From Betaproteobacteria bacterium UBA5582 (GTDB lineage: Bacteria; Pseudomonadota; Gammaproteobacteria; Burkholderiales; Rhodocyclaceae): DNA of 57,346 bases. The DNA lies in NCBI GenBank assembly GCA_002425245.1, contig DILW01000158.1, positions 1 to 57,346 on the forward strand, read 5' to 3'. The notes beneath the pieces were generated by a model that had not been told where the DNA came from, made no database searches, and saw only the letters and a list, made by a program, of their open reading frames with translations. Positions 1 through 7,450 of this stretch are shown one piece after another. Made by a program: the position numbers and the translations under genes. How positions within the stretch are numbered: the first letter of the stretch is position 1; each line of letters begins with the position of its first letter.

Positions 1-135
1 GTCGCCGCCGAGCGCGCGGAAGTAGATGGCCAGCGACCGGGCCAGCGCTTTCAGTTCGACGGCGGCTTGCGGATGGTGGCCGCCGGCGGCGCGGGTGATC
101 CAGCGATGCCAGACCTTGCCGACCCATTCTTCCAT
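1..135 (-). CDS. norD: NorD, nitric oxide reductase activation protein (N-terminal fragment)
   Basis: Only the first 45 codons are inside the window; the gene continues past the left edge. The ATG is at 133-135 on the minus strand, directly after the stop of the polyferredoxin gene (137-139). The fragment begins MEEWVGKVWHRWITRAA and is soluble and basic, which fits the start of the NorD family (later VWA-domain proteins needed with NorQ to assemble active NorCB). The VWA/MIDAS domain cannot be seen here. The assignment rests on N-terminal resemblance and on its place at the end of a norCBQ operon. Translation is probably coupled to the gene in front, since only one base separates stop and start. 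Confidence 0.75.
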   Translation of the reverse strand, partial: MEEWVGKVWHRWITRAAGGHHPQAAVELKALARSLAIYFRALGGD

Positions 136-136
136 C

Positions 137-1105
137 CTAGTCTCCCGTCCTGTCCTGCTTGCCCGGCCGGAAGCCGGCTTCGTTCTGCCGTGCCGCGGCA
201 TCCTTGACCCAGTGCAGCAAAGGGCCGCCGGGGTTGTCGCGCTGACTGGTCGCGCAGGCGCTGAGGCACTGCGCGCACTGGGTGCAGGTGAACATGTGAC
301 GCTTGATGTTGCGTGGGTTGAGCCGCATCGGGCAGGCCATGTCGCAGGCCGACTGGCGTTCCGGCAGGCAGCGGTTGCAGTCGTTGCCGCGCGAACGTTG
401 GAAACCGACCACCATGGCGTCGCGATTGCCCATCCAGACCAGCGACTGAAACAGGCCGACGGCGCAGGCGTAGCGGCAGAACAGGTGGCGGGCGAACAGG
501 AATTCGAGGCTGAGGAGGGTGGTGAAGGCACCAATGAACAAGGCCTGGTTGCGTGTTAGCGTACCCTGCCACAGGTTGCCGTACACCTCGGTAGGCGGCA
601 GCAGGTAGGTGAGGAAGACGACTGCCCAGGCGAAGGCAAAAATGACCGCGGCAGGCACCACCAGCAGCCACCAGCCCGGGCTGTACTGCCGCGGGCTGCG
701 GTCGGCATGCCAGGGCGGCAGGGTTTCGCGTTCCCAGAGGCTGGGTTTGCCGCTGGCACGCAGCATCAGCGAATTGATGATCTCGACCACCGAAAAGTGC
801 GGGCATAGCCAGCCGCAATACAGCCGCCCCCAGCGCCGCGCCACCCACAGAAACAGTGCGGCAGTGGCCAGCAAGGGCAGGAACAGGCGGGTCAGTACGT
901 TGATGGCGGCGCTACCGGCACCGATCCGGCCGGCCAGGAAGTCGTCCAGGCCAAGCCGCCATTCAAAGCCGAGCAGCCAGGCATGACCGGCATAAAGGTC
1001 GTAGCGCAGCAGATCGAACACCGGCGCCAGCGCGAACAGGATGAAAAACGCGTACTGCAGGCCGTGACGGCGGAGCTGCAGGGTGGGGGCAATGGGCTGG
1101 TTCAT
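137..1105 (-). CDS. Membrane polyferredoxin (NapH/NosR/CcoG-like 4Fe-4S protein) in the nor operon
   Basis: A 322-residue integral membrane protein. It has about five hydrophobic segments (around residues 16-36, 70-88, 150-172, 185-203), two membrane-edge CxxxCP/CxxxC-like motifs (CGWLCP near residue 96 and CRYAC near 210) and two C-terminal ferredoxin-like cysteine groups (CNRCLPERQSACDMACP and CTQCAQCLSAC, about residues 240-285). This layout is that of the NapH/NosR C-terminal/CcoG polyferredoxins, which pass electrons from the membrane to a periplasmic or assembly partner. It overlaps the preceding membrane gene by 4 bp (ATGA) and abuts norD, so it belongs to the nor transcript. It lacks the FMN-binding domain of full NosR. 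The partner is unknown; a role in electron supply to, or metal-centre maturation of, NorCB is inference. Confidence 0.8.
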   Translation of the reverse strand: MNQPIAPTLQLRRHGLQYAFFILFALAPVFDLLRYDLYAGHAWLLGFEWRLGLDDFLAGRIGAGSAAINVLTRLFLPLLATAALFLWVARRWGRLYCGWLCPHFSVVEIINSLMLRASGKPSLWERETLPPWHADRSPRQYSPGWWLLVVPAAVIFAFAWAVVFLTYLLPPTEVYGNLWQGTLTRNQALFIGAFTTLLSLEFLFARHLFCRYACAVGLFQSLVWMGNRDAMVVGFQRSRGNDCNRCLPERQSACDMACPMRLNPRNIKRHMFTCTQCAQCLSACATSQRDNPGGPLLHWVKDAAARQNEAGFRPGKQDRTGD

Positions 1106-1506
1106 GGGCTGTGCGGGCCGATCACCGGGTAACGCCAGTCATGACCGTTCATGGCGCGGACCAGGCCGAGAAAGCCGAGCAGGATCAGCAGGGCGTGTAC
1201 GAGGAGGAAATAAAGTACGCCGATCACCCATGACCACGGATTGTCCAGGCCGCCGATGGCGAAGATGCCCAGGCTGCTGGCAGCCAGGAAAGCGCCGCCC
1301 CACAGGCTGGCGCTCATGGTCTGGCGCAGGTGGCTGCGTACCAGCGGGTCGTGGTGCCGGCGATGGCGGTGCCACAGCCCGCACAGGAGCAGGAAGCCTA
1401 GGACCGGCAGCAGCATCAGGTTGATCAGGAACAGGGCTTCGGCGGCGATGGCCAGCGGTGGGCCGGGCATGGCGTGGACCAGCGGGTCGGGACGTTCGAT
1501 GCGCAT
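1102..1506 (-). CDS. Small integral membrane protein of the nor operon, unknown function
   Basis: A 134-residue protein with four clear hydrophobic segments (about residues 18-42, 66-86, 90-108 and 104-122) and a short His/Arg-rich cytoplasmic loop (WHRHRRHHDP). No cofactor motif is seen beyond these histidines. It lies 3 bp after norQ and overlaps the next gene, the polyferredoxin, by 4 bp, so it is translationally coupled inside norCBQ-x-y-norD. I do not recognise a named family. The shape is similar to the small membrane subunits (NorE/NorF-like) that accompany nor operons, but the sequence does not look like the cytochrome c oxidase III-type NorE. Confidence 0.75.
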   Translation of the reverse strand: MRIERPDPLVHAMPGPPLAIAAEALFLINLMLLPVLGFLLLCGLWHRHRRHHDPLVRSHLRQTMSASLWGGAFLAASSLGIFAIGGLDNPWSWVIGVLYFLLVHALLILLGFLGLVRAMNGHDWRYPVIGPHSP

Positions 1507-1509
1507 CGT

Positions 1510-2310
1510 TTATTGCCCGAAACTGGCGCGGATGACTTCCATCAGCGCTTCGGCAACTTCCGTGTCGTCGGTCAGGCTGTCGACGATGGCCGCCCGGCAG
1601 GCGGTCACCGGGTCCATGCCGCCGCCGATGAGCAGGCCGGCGTAGACGAGCAGGCGGGTACTGGCCGCCTCTTCCAGATCGTGTTCCTGCAGTTGGCGCA
1701 GCGCCTGGGCAATGCCGACCAGACGGCGGGCGAGGTCGGGTGGGCAGCCTCCTTCGCGTTCGAGGATGCGCTGCTCGCGTTCGGCTGCCGGGAAATCGAA
1801 GCGCAGGCTGACGAAACGCTGGCGGGTCGAGGGCTTCATGCCCTTGAGCAGATTCTGGTAGCCGGGGTTGTACGACACCACCAGCATGAACGACGGCGGT
1901 GCAGCGAGCAGTTCGCCGGTACGGTCGATCGGCAGCAGGCGACGGTCGTCGGCCAGGGGATGAAGGACGACTGTCGTGTCCTTGCGCGCCTCGACCACTT
2001 CGTCGAGGTAGCAGATGCCGCCTTCGCGCACGGCGCGGGTCAGCGGGCCATCGCACCAGACGGTCTGGCCGTCGACCAGCAGGTGGCGGCCGACCAGGTC
2101 GGCGGCCGTCAGGTCGTCGTGGCAGGCGACGGTGTACAGCGGCAGCTTCAGGCGTGCCGCCATGTGGGCGACGAAGCGCGTCTTGCCGCAACCGGTGGGA
2201 CCCTTGATCAGCAGGGGCAGGCGGTTTTTCCAGGCGGCTTCGAAGATCTCGGCTTCGTCGGCGAAGGCTTCGTAGTAGGGATGGGACTCGGTGAGTATCG
2301 GTGCATTCAT
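1510..2310 (-). CDS. norQ: NorQ, MoxR-type AAA+ ATPase for nitric oxide reductase activation
   Basis: 266 residues, the usual length of the CbbQ/NirQ/NorQ family. The Walker A is GPTGCGKTRF (about residue 38), Walker B is the CYLDEVVEA region (about 100), and a sensor-1 stretch VVSYNPGYQN lies near 145. NorQ works as a hexameric chaperone ATPase with NorD to insert the non-haem iron (FeB) into NorB. It is followed within 3 bp by the small membrane gene and preceded by a strong hairpin and norB. A purine-rich ribosome site (AGAAGGAAACC) precedes the ATG. Confidence 0.93.
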   Translation of the reverse strand: MNAPILTESHPYYEAFADEAEIFEAAWKNRLPLLIKGPTGCGKTRFVAHMAARLKLPLYTVACHDDLTAADLVGRHLLVDGQTVWCDGPLTRAVREGGICYLDEVVEARKDTTVVLHPLADDRRLLPIDRTGELLAAPPSFMLVVSYNPGYQNLLKGMKPSTRQRFVSLRFDFPAAEREQRILEREGGCPPDLARRLVGIAQALRQLQEHDLEEAASTRLLVYAGLLIGGGMDPVTACRAAIVDSLTDDTEVAEALMEVIRASFGQ

Positions 2311-2337
2311 GGACGGTTTCCTTCTGCTGGGGCGGAT

Positions 2338-2361
2338 GACGGGCGGCCGTGGCCGCCCGTC
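2338..2361 (-). other. Intercistronic perfect hairpin between norB and norQ
   Basis: Two 11-base arms, GACGGGCGGCC and GGCCGCCCGTC, flank a 2-base centre (at least a 4-base loop when folded). No T-run follows on the minus strand, so this is not an ordinary intrinsic terminator. A hairpin between catalytic-subunit and chaperone genes would be expected to protect the norCB message or lower norQ output; that is inference. Confidence 0.65.
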
Positions 2362-2372
2362 GTGGTGACCGG

Positions 2373-3752
2373 TCAGCGGGTGGCTGTCCGGGTTTCACCC
2401 TTGATGAAGAAGCTGACGATGTAGAGCACCAGTCCGATGAAGAAGACCACGCCCGACCATTCGCGCATCCAGTAGAACAGGGCGACCTGATCCTGGGTGG
2501 CCATGAACGACATCGGTACCTCGGCGACGCGCTGCAGCCATACCTGGAGGATGCCGGCGGCGGTCAGGAAGAGGGTGATGAAAACCATGGCGATGGTCAT
2601 CAGCCAGAAACTCCACATCTCGACCACCTGGGCCTTGTTCGAATTGGCGGCACGTCCGCGCAACACCGGCATGGCATAGCTGATCAGGGTCAGGACGACC
2701 ATCACGTAGGCGCCGTAGAAAGCCATGTGACCGTGGGCGGCGGTGATCTGCGAACCGTGGGTGTAGTAATTGACCGGCGCCAGGGTGTGCAGGAAACCCC
2801 AGACGCCGGCGCCGAGGAAGGCCATCACGCCGGTGCCGAGCGCCCAGAGGACGGCAGCCTTGTTCGGATGCTCGCGACGGCGGCGGTTCACCATGTTGAA
2901 GGCGAACACGGTCATGGCGAAGAAAGGAATCGGTTCCAGAGCGGAGAAGATCGAACCCCACCACTGCCAGTACTCGGGCGCGCCGATCCAGTAGTAGTGG
3001 TGGCCGGTACCGATGATGCCGGTGACCAGGGTCAGGGTGATGATCACGTACAGCCACTTCTCGATCACTTCACGGTCGACCCCGGTAACCTTGATCAGCA
3101 CGAAGGCCAGCAGCGCACCGAGGATCAGTTCCCAGACGCCTTCGACCCACAGGTGCACGACCCACCACCAGTAGTACTTGTCCTTGACCAGATTGTGCGG
3201 GTTGTAGAACGAGAACAGGAAGAAGATCGCCAAACCCCACAAACCGATCAGCAGTACGGTCGAGATCGCGGTCTTGCGGCCCTTCAACACGGTCATCGTG
3301 ATGTTGAAGAGGAAGGCCAGGGCGACGACGACGATGCCGAGTTTGGTTGGTAAAGGTTGTTCGAGGAATTCCCGGCCCATGGTCGCCAGCAGGTCGTTGC
3401 CGGTCATTTCGGCAAGCGTGGCGTAGGGCACGAACAGGTAGCCCAGGACGGTGGCGGCACCGGCCAGCAGGAATATCCAGAACAGCGCGACGGCCAGTTT
3501 CGGACTGTAGAGTTCGGTTTCGGATTCCTCCGGGACCATGTAGTAGGCCGCGCCCATGAAGCCGAACAGCAGCCAGACGATGAGCAGGTTGGTGTGGACC
3601 ATGCGGGCCACGTTGAAGGGGATTTCGGGGAAGAGGAAATCCCCGACGACATATTGCATGCCCATGATCAGGCCGAAGATGATCTGCCCGACGAAAAGGC
3701 CGATTGCCGCCACGAAGTAGGGCTTGGCGACCGCTTGGGTTTTGTATTGCAT
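2373..3752 (-). CDS. norB: NorB, nitric oxide reductase large subunit
   Basis: 459 residues with about 12 membrane helices, as expected for the cytochrome c-dependent cNor catalytic subunit. This haem-copper oxidase relative reduces 2 NO to N2O at a haem b3/non-haem FeB centre. The family His ligands are visible: HTNLLIVW near residue 53, the HLWVEGVWE stretch near 200 holding an FeB His and the conserved Glu, the GHHYYWIG segment near 250, and the HGHMAFYGAY segment near 340 carrying the haem b/b3 histidines. There is no N-terminal quinol-oxidising extension, so it should partner NorC. It lies 45 bp after norC. A good ribosome site (GGAGCACTG) precedes the ATG. Confidence 0.97.
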   Translation of the reverse strand: MQYKTQAVAKPYFVAAIGLFVGQIIFGLIMGMQYVVGDFLFPEIPFNVARMVHTNLLIVWLLFGFMGAAYYMVPEESETELYSPKLAVALFWIFLLAGAATVLGYLFVPYATLAEMTGNDLLATMGREFLEQPLPTKLGIVVVALAFLFNITMTVLKGRKTAISTVLLIGLWGLAIFFLFSFYNPHNLVKDKYYWWWVVHLWVEGVWELILGALLAFVLIKVTGVDREVIEKWLYVIITLTLVTGIIGTGHHYYWIGAPEYWQWWGSIFSALEPIPFFAMTVFAFNMVNRRRREHPNKAAVLWALGTGVMAFLGAGVWGFLHTLAPVNYYTHGSQITAAHGHMAFYGAYVMVVLTLISYAMPVLRGRAANSNKAQVVEMWSFWLMTIAMVFITLFLTAAGILQVWLQRVAEVPMSFMATQDQVALFYWMREWSGVVFFIGLVLYIVSFFIKGETRTATR

Positions 3753-3797
3753 CGCAGTGCTCCTGAATTTATACCGCTTTAGGAATGTGGTCCGGGC

Positions 3798-4223
3798 TTA
3801 ACCCTCGATGTTGGGTGGCCAGTTGGCGGTGTTGATTTCCGACGTGTATTTCAGGAAGGCGACCAGTTGGTCGAGTTCCGTGTCGCTCAGGTGGAATTGC
3901 GGCATCTGCCGGCGACCGGGGGCACCGGTCGGTTGGGCCTGCATCCAGGCCTTGATGAAGTCCGGACCGCGACGTGGGTAGACATTGCCCAGTTCCGGCG
4001 CGAAATAGGCGCCTTCGCCGAGCAGCGTATGGCAGCCGATGCAATTGCGCGTTTCCCAGATCTTCTTGCCGGCGATGACCTCCGGCGTCAGGTTATGGCT
4101 GTTGTCGCGCTTGGGAAATTCGCGATGCGAATCGAAGGTCAGGGCCAGAAAGACCAGGAAGAAGAACACCGTTCCCCCATAGAAAATGTTCCTGGCCATT
4201 GATTTGGTAAATACCCCGCTCAT
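3798..4223 (-). CDS. norC: NorC, cytochrome c subunit of nitric oxide reductase
   Basis: 141 residues: one N-terminal uncleaved membrane anchor (IFYGGTVFFFLVFLALTF, about residues 12-30) and one periplasmic c-type haem site CIGCH (about residue 62) with a distal methionine in the RQMPQFHLSD segment near 107. It accepts electrons from periplasmic cytochrome c or azurin and passes them to NorB. It is the first gene of the nor operon. The start has an excellent ribosome site, AAGGAG, about 6 bases before the ATG. A class-II-spaced FNR/DNR box is upstream. Confidence 0.96.
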   Translation of the reverse strand: MSGVFTKSMARNIFYGGTVFFFLVFLALTFDSHREFPKRDNSHNLTPEVIAGKKIWETRNCIGCHTLLGEGAYFAPELGNVYPRRGPDFIKAWMQAQPTGAPGRRQMPQFHLSDTELDQLVAFLKYTSEINTANWPPNIEG

Positions 4224-4253
4224 GAAATTACTCCTTGTTATTGAGGTGGAGCG

Positions 4254-4296
4254 ATTCTCGTTTTAGCGGGGTGTCGGAAACCATGATGCGTATCAA
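4254..4296 (-). promoter_or_regulatory. norC promoter with FNR/DNR box
   Basis: ATGAT-GCGT-ATCAA at 4283-4296 matches the FNR/DNR consensus TTGAT-N4-ATCAA with one mismatch. On the minus strand a -10-like GAGAAT is at 4254-4259. The centre-to-centre distance of about 33 bases is the spacing of class II FNR promoters (box at -41.5). That puts the norC transcript start near 4248, about 25 bases before the ATG. The same box-to-GAGAAT spacing recurs at 31615-31656. The box also lies about 155 bp before narK1 on the other strand, but no good plus-strand -10 was found at the matching distance. Confidence 0.75.
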
Positions 4297-4444
4297 AGGG
4301 AGCGGGGCACCTTCGGGCTAGTTCCAAATGACTACTCCGCCTACCGTTTTTTATCTCCCGTATACCGGCGAATGGCGAATGGGCTGCAGACGCCCAAGTT
4401 CTTAATCTTCACCCAACGGAAAAACCGGAGGGAGAGACAAGAAC

Positions 4445-5710
4445 ATGACAAGCAGAAAAATGCAGCAATTGTCCGTACTGACCATGAGCACGCTGGCGTT
4501 CACCGTCTGCTTCATGGTCTGGATGATCTTTGCCGTGATCGGCATCCCGATCAAGGAACAACTGGGCCTCAACGAAACCCAGTTCGGCATCCTCGCCGCC
4601 ATGCCGGTGTTGACCGGCTCGCTGATCCGCCTGCCACTGGGCATGATGACCGACCGCTTTGGCGGTCGGCCGGTGTTCTTCGGCATCATGATGAGCACCG
4701 TAGTGCCCATCTATCTGATCGGGCAGGCTACCGAATACTGGCAGTTGCTGGTCGCCGGCCTGTTCGTCGGTATCGCCGGCGGCTCCTTCTCGGTCGGCAT
4801 CGCCTACTGCGCGCGCTGGTTCGAGAAGCAGAACCAGGGGTTCGCCATGGGCGTGTTCGGTGCCGGCAACGCTGGCGCGGCGCTGACCAAGCTGCTCGCC
4901 CCATCGATTGTCGTCGCCTACGGCTGGACCATGGTGCCGACGGTCTTCGCCGTGATGATGCTGGTCACGGCACTGGCCTTCTTCGTGTTCACCTACAGCG
5001 ATCCGGCGCACCGGGTCAGTTCGACGGTGACCGTCGCGCAGCAGTTGCGCGCGCTGAAGGATCCGAACGTCTGGAAGATCTGCCAGTACTACTCGATCGT
5101 CTTCGGCGGCTATGTTGCGCTGGCGCTGTGGATGACCAAGTACTACGTCCAGGAATACGGTTTCGACCTCAAGAGCGCGGCCTTCCTGGCGGCTTGTTTC
5201 TCCCTGCCCGGCGGCGTGTTGCGCGCGCTCGGTGGCTGGTTTTCGGACAAGTTCGGCGCCCACAAGGTGACCTGGTGGGTGCTCTGGGTGTGCTGGATCT
5301 GCCTGTTCATCCTGTCCTACCCGCAGACCGAATTCACGGTGAAGACGGTTACTGGGCCGCAGACCTACGAAATCCATCTCAACGAATACGTGTTCACCGC
5401 GCTGCTGTTCGTCGTCGGTGTCGCCATGGCGGTCGGCAAGGCTTCGGTGTTCAAGTACATCTCCGATGACTATCCGAAAAACATCGGCGTCATCTCCGGC
5501 ATCGTCGGCCTGGCCGGCGGCCTGGGTGGCTTCCTGCTGCCGATCATGTTCGGCGCCCTGGTCGACCTGACCGGCGTGCGCTCCTCCTGCTTCATGTTGC
5601 TGTACGGCGTCGTCTGGGTATCGCTGATCTGGATGTACTGGACCGAGGTACGTGATGCCGATTTGGTCCGTGGCCGCCCTGCGCGCGTCGGTGCCGACAA
5701 CCTTGAATGA
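4445..5710 (+). CDS. narK: NarK1-type nitrate/nitrite transporter (MFS)
   Basis: 421 residues, about 12 membrane helices, major facilitator superfamily, nitrate/nitrite porter family. The conserved nitrate signatures (GxxGAGNAGAA, about residue 138; GIVGLAGGLGGF, about 355) and the helix 2-3 loop MTDRFGGRP are visible. NarK1-type proteins are thought to import nitrate with protons. It is the first gene of the narK1-narK2-narGHJIXL series, 18 bp before narK2. The ATG is preceded by a purine-rich GGAGGGAGAG ribosome site. Assignment to NarK1 rather than NarK2 is by length and position in the pair. Confidence 0.92.
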   Translation: MTSRKMQQLSVLTMSTLAFTVCFMVWMIFAVIGIPIKEQLGLNETQFGILAAMPVLTGSLIRLPLGMMTDRFGGRPVFFGIMMSTVVPIYLIGQATEYWQLLVAGLFVGIAGGSFSVGIAYCARWFEKQNQGFAMGVFGAGNAGAALTKLLAPSIVVAYGWTMVPTVFAVMMLVTALAFFVFTYSDPAHRVSSTVTVAQQLRALKDPNVWKICQYYSIVFGGYVALALWMTKYYVQEYGFDLKSAAFLAACFSLPGGVLRALGGWFSDKFGAHKVTWWVLWVCWICLFILSYPQTEFTVKTVTGPQTYEIHLNEYVFTALLFVVGVAMAVGKASVFKYISDDYPKNIGVISGIVGLAGGLGGFLLPIMFGALVDLTGVRSSCFMLLYGVVWVSLIWMYWTEVRDADLVRGRPARVGADNLE

Positions 5711-5728
5711 TCAGAACGGGGAGTTTCA

Positions 5729-7375
5729 ATGAACAAGCAAAAATCCGCCCGCCCGCAGCTCACCAGTTCGGTCGACATCGTCGACTGGCGGCCCGAGGAC
5801 GAGAATTTCTGGCAGACCACCGGTCGCCGCATCGCCAACCGCAACCTGTGGATCTCGATTCCCAGCCTGCTCTGCGGCTTCGCCATCTGGTTGATGTGGG
5901 GGATCATCACCGTGCAGATGGCCAATGCCGGCTTTCCGTTCTCGCCGGACGAGCTATTCACCATTGCCGCCATTTCCGGGCTGTCCGGTGCCACCTTGCG
6001 CATTCCCGCGTCCTTCTTCATCCGTATCTGCGGTGGTCGCAACACCGTCTGGCTGACCACCGCGCTGTTGATGATTCCGGCCATCGGCACCGGTCTGGCG
6101 CTGCAGGACAAGAGCACGCCGCTGTGGGTCTTCCAGTTGATGGCGCTGCTGTCCGGGATCGGCGGCGGCAACTTCGCCTGCTCGATGTCCAACATCAGCA
6201 CCTTTTTTCCCAAGCGTCAGCAGGGAACGGCGCTCGGGCTCAACGCCGGTCTCGGCAATTTCGGCGTGACCACCATGCAGTTGCTGATTCCGGCGGTGAT
6301 GACCGTCGGCCTGTTCGGCGCGCTGGGCGGTGAGGCAATTCCGCTGGTCAAGGATTCGGCGACGCTGATCGGCAAGATCGCCGCCGGCACGCCGACCTGG
6401 ATCCAGAACGCCGGTTTCGTCTGGCTGCTGTTGCTGGTACCGCTGGCCGTCGTCGGGTGGTTCGGCATGAACAACCTGCTCACCGTCTCACCGGCAATCG
6501 GCTCGACCGCCGCCGCGCTCGGCCGGGTCGTCGTCTTCTACGGCCTGGCGCTGGTTGTCTCCGGTCTCGGCCTCTACCTCTACCTGCCGGCACCGAGCGG
6601 CCTCGGCCTGCTCAACATGTGGGCGGTGGTGGTCCTGGTCATTGTCGCCACGTTGTTCGCCATGAAGGCGCTGGCCACCGGCGAGATGAAGGCCAACCTG
6701 GGCAAGCAGTTCGCCATTTTCGGCAACAAGCACACCTGGTCGATGACCGCGCTTTACGTTGTCACCTTCGGTTCCTTCATCGGCTTCTCGATGGCGCTGC
6801 CGCTGTCGATCACAGTCATCTTCGGCAACACCCATGTCTTCGATCAGGCGACCCAGGCCTGGGTCCATGCGCGCAACCCGAACGCACCGTCGGCGCTGAT
6901 GTACGCCTGGATCGGCCCCTTCGTCGGCGCGCTGATCCGTCCGCTCGGCGGCTGGATTTCCGACAAGCTCGGCGGTTCCATCGTCACCCAGGTGATCTCG
7001 CTGGTGCTCGTCGTCGCCTCGGCCGCCACCGGCTACGTCATGCACCTGGCCTACCAGTCGGCGACACCGGAAGACTACTTCTACCTGTTCATGGGCCTGT
7101 TCATCGTCCTCTTCGCCGCCTCCGGCATCGGCAACGGCTCGACCTTCCGTACCGTCGGCTTTGTCTTCGACCAGGACCAGCGCGGGCCGGTGCTCGGCTG
7201 GACTTCGGCAGTCGGTGCCTACGGTTCTTTCATCGCGCCGGTGGTCATCGGCGGCCAGATCAAGGCCGGCACCCCGGAAAACGCGATGTACGGCTTTGCC
7301 ATCTTCTACGCCATCTGCGTCGTCATCAACTGGTGGTTCTACCTGCGCAAGAACGCCTACATCCACAACCCCTGA
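5729..7375 (+). CDS. narK: NarK2-type nitrate/nitrite antiporter (MFS)
   Basis: 548 residues, the longer member of the pair. About 12 helices follow a hydrophilic N-terminus of about 40 residues, and a large central loop region (about residues 205-300, with three extra hydrophobic stretches) accounts for the length. Porter motifs are ISGLSGATLR, the GGNFACSMSNIS and NAGLGNFGVT region (about 150-180) and GGWISDKLGG (about 410). Long NarK2-type proteins exchange cytoplasmic nitrite for nitrate and become important once nitrite builds up. It lies 18 bp after the first transporter and 75 bp before narG. In some denitrifiers the two are fused; here they are separate genes. Confidence 0.92.
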   Translation: MNKQKSARPQLTSSVDIVDWRPEDENFWQTTGRRIANRNLWISIPSLLCGFAIWLMWGIITVQMANAGFPFSPDELFTIAAISGLSGATLRIPASFFIRICGGRNTVWLTTALLMIPAIGTGLALQDKSTPLWVFQLMALLSGIGGGNFACSMSNISTFFPKRQQGTALGLNAGLGNFGVTTMQLLIPAVMTVGLFGALGGEAIPLVKDSATLIGKIAAGTPTWIQNAGFVWLLLLVPLAVVGWFGMNNLLTVSPAIGSTAAALGRVVVFYGLALVVSGLGLYLYLPAPSGLGLLNMWAVVVLVIVATLFAMKALATGEMKANLGKQFAIFGNKHTWSMTALYVVTFGSFIGFSMALPLSITVIFGNTHVFDQATQAWVHARNPNAPSALMYAWIGPFVGALIRPLGGWISDKLGGSIVTQVISLVLVVASAATGYVMHLAYQSATPEDYFYLFMGLFIVLFAASGIGNGSTFRTVGFVFDQDQRGPVLGWTSAVGAYGSFIAPVVIGGQIKAGTPENAMYGFAIFYAICVVINWWFYLRKNAYIHNP

Positions 7376-7450
7376 GCCGTCTCATCACCACCACCGCATT
7401 CTGCAATCAACCCCGCGGCCTGGGGCAGGTCGCCAAACGAGGAGCACAAC

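Noticed and set aside
4330..4352. TACTCCG/TACCGTT heptamer-like sequences upstream of narK1 as NarL sites
   Set aside because: They miss the consensus at conserved positions and lack 7-2-7 geometry.
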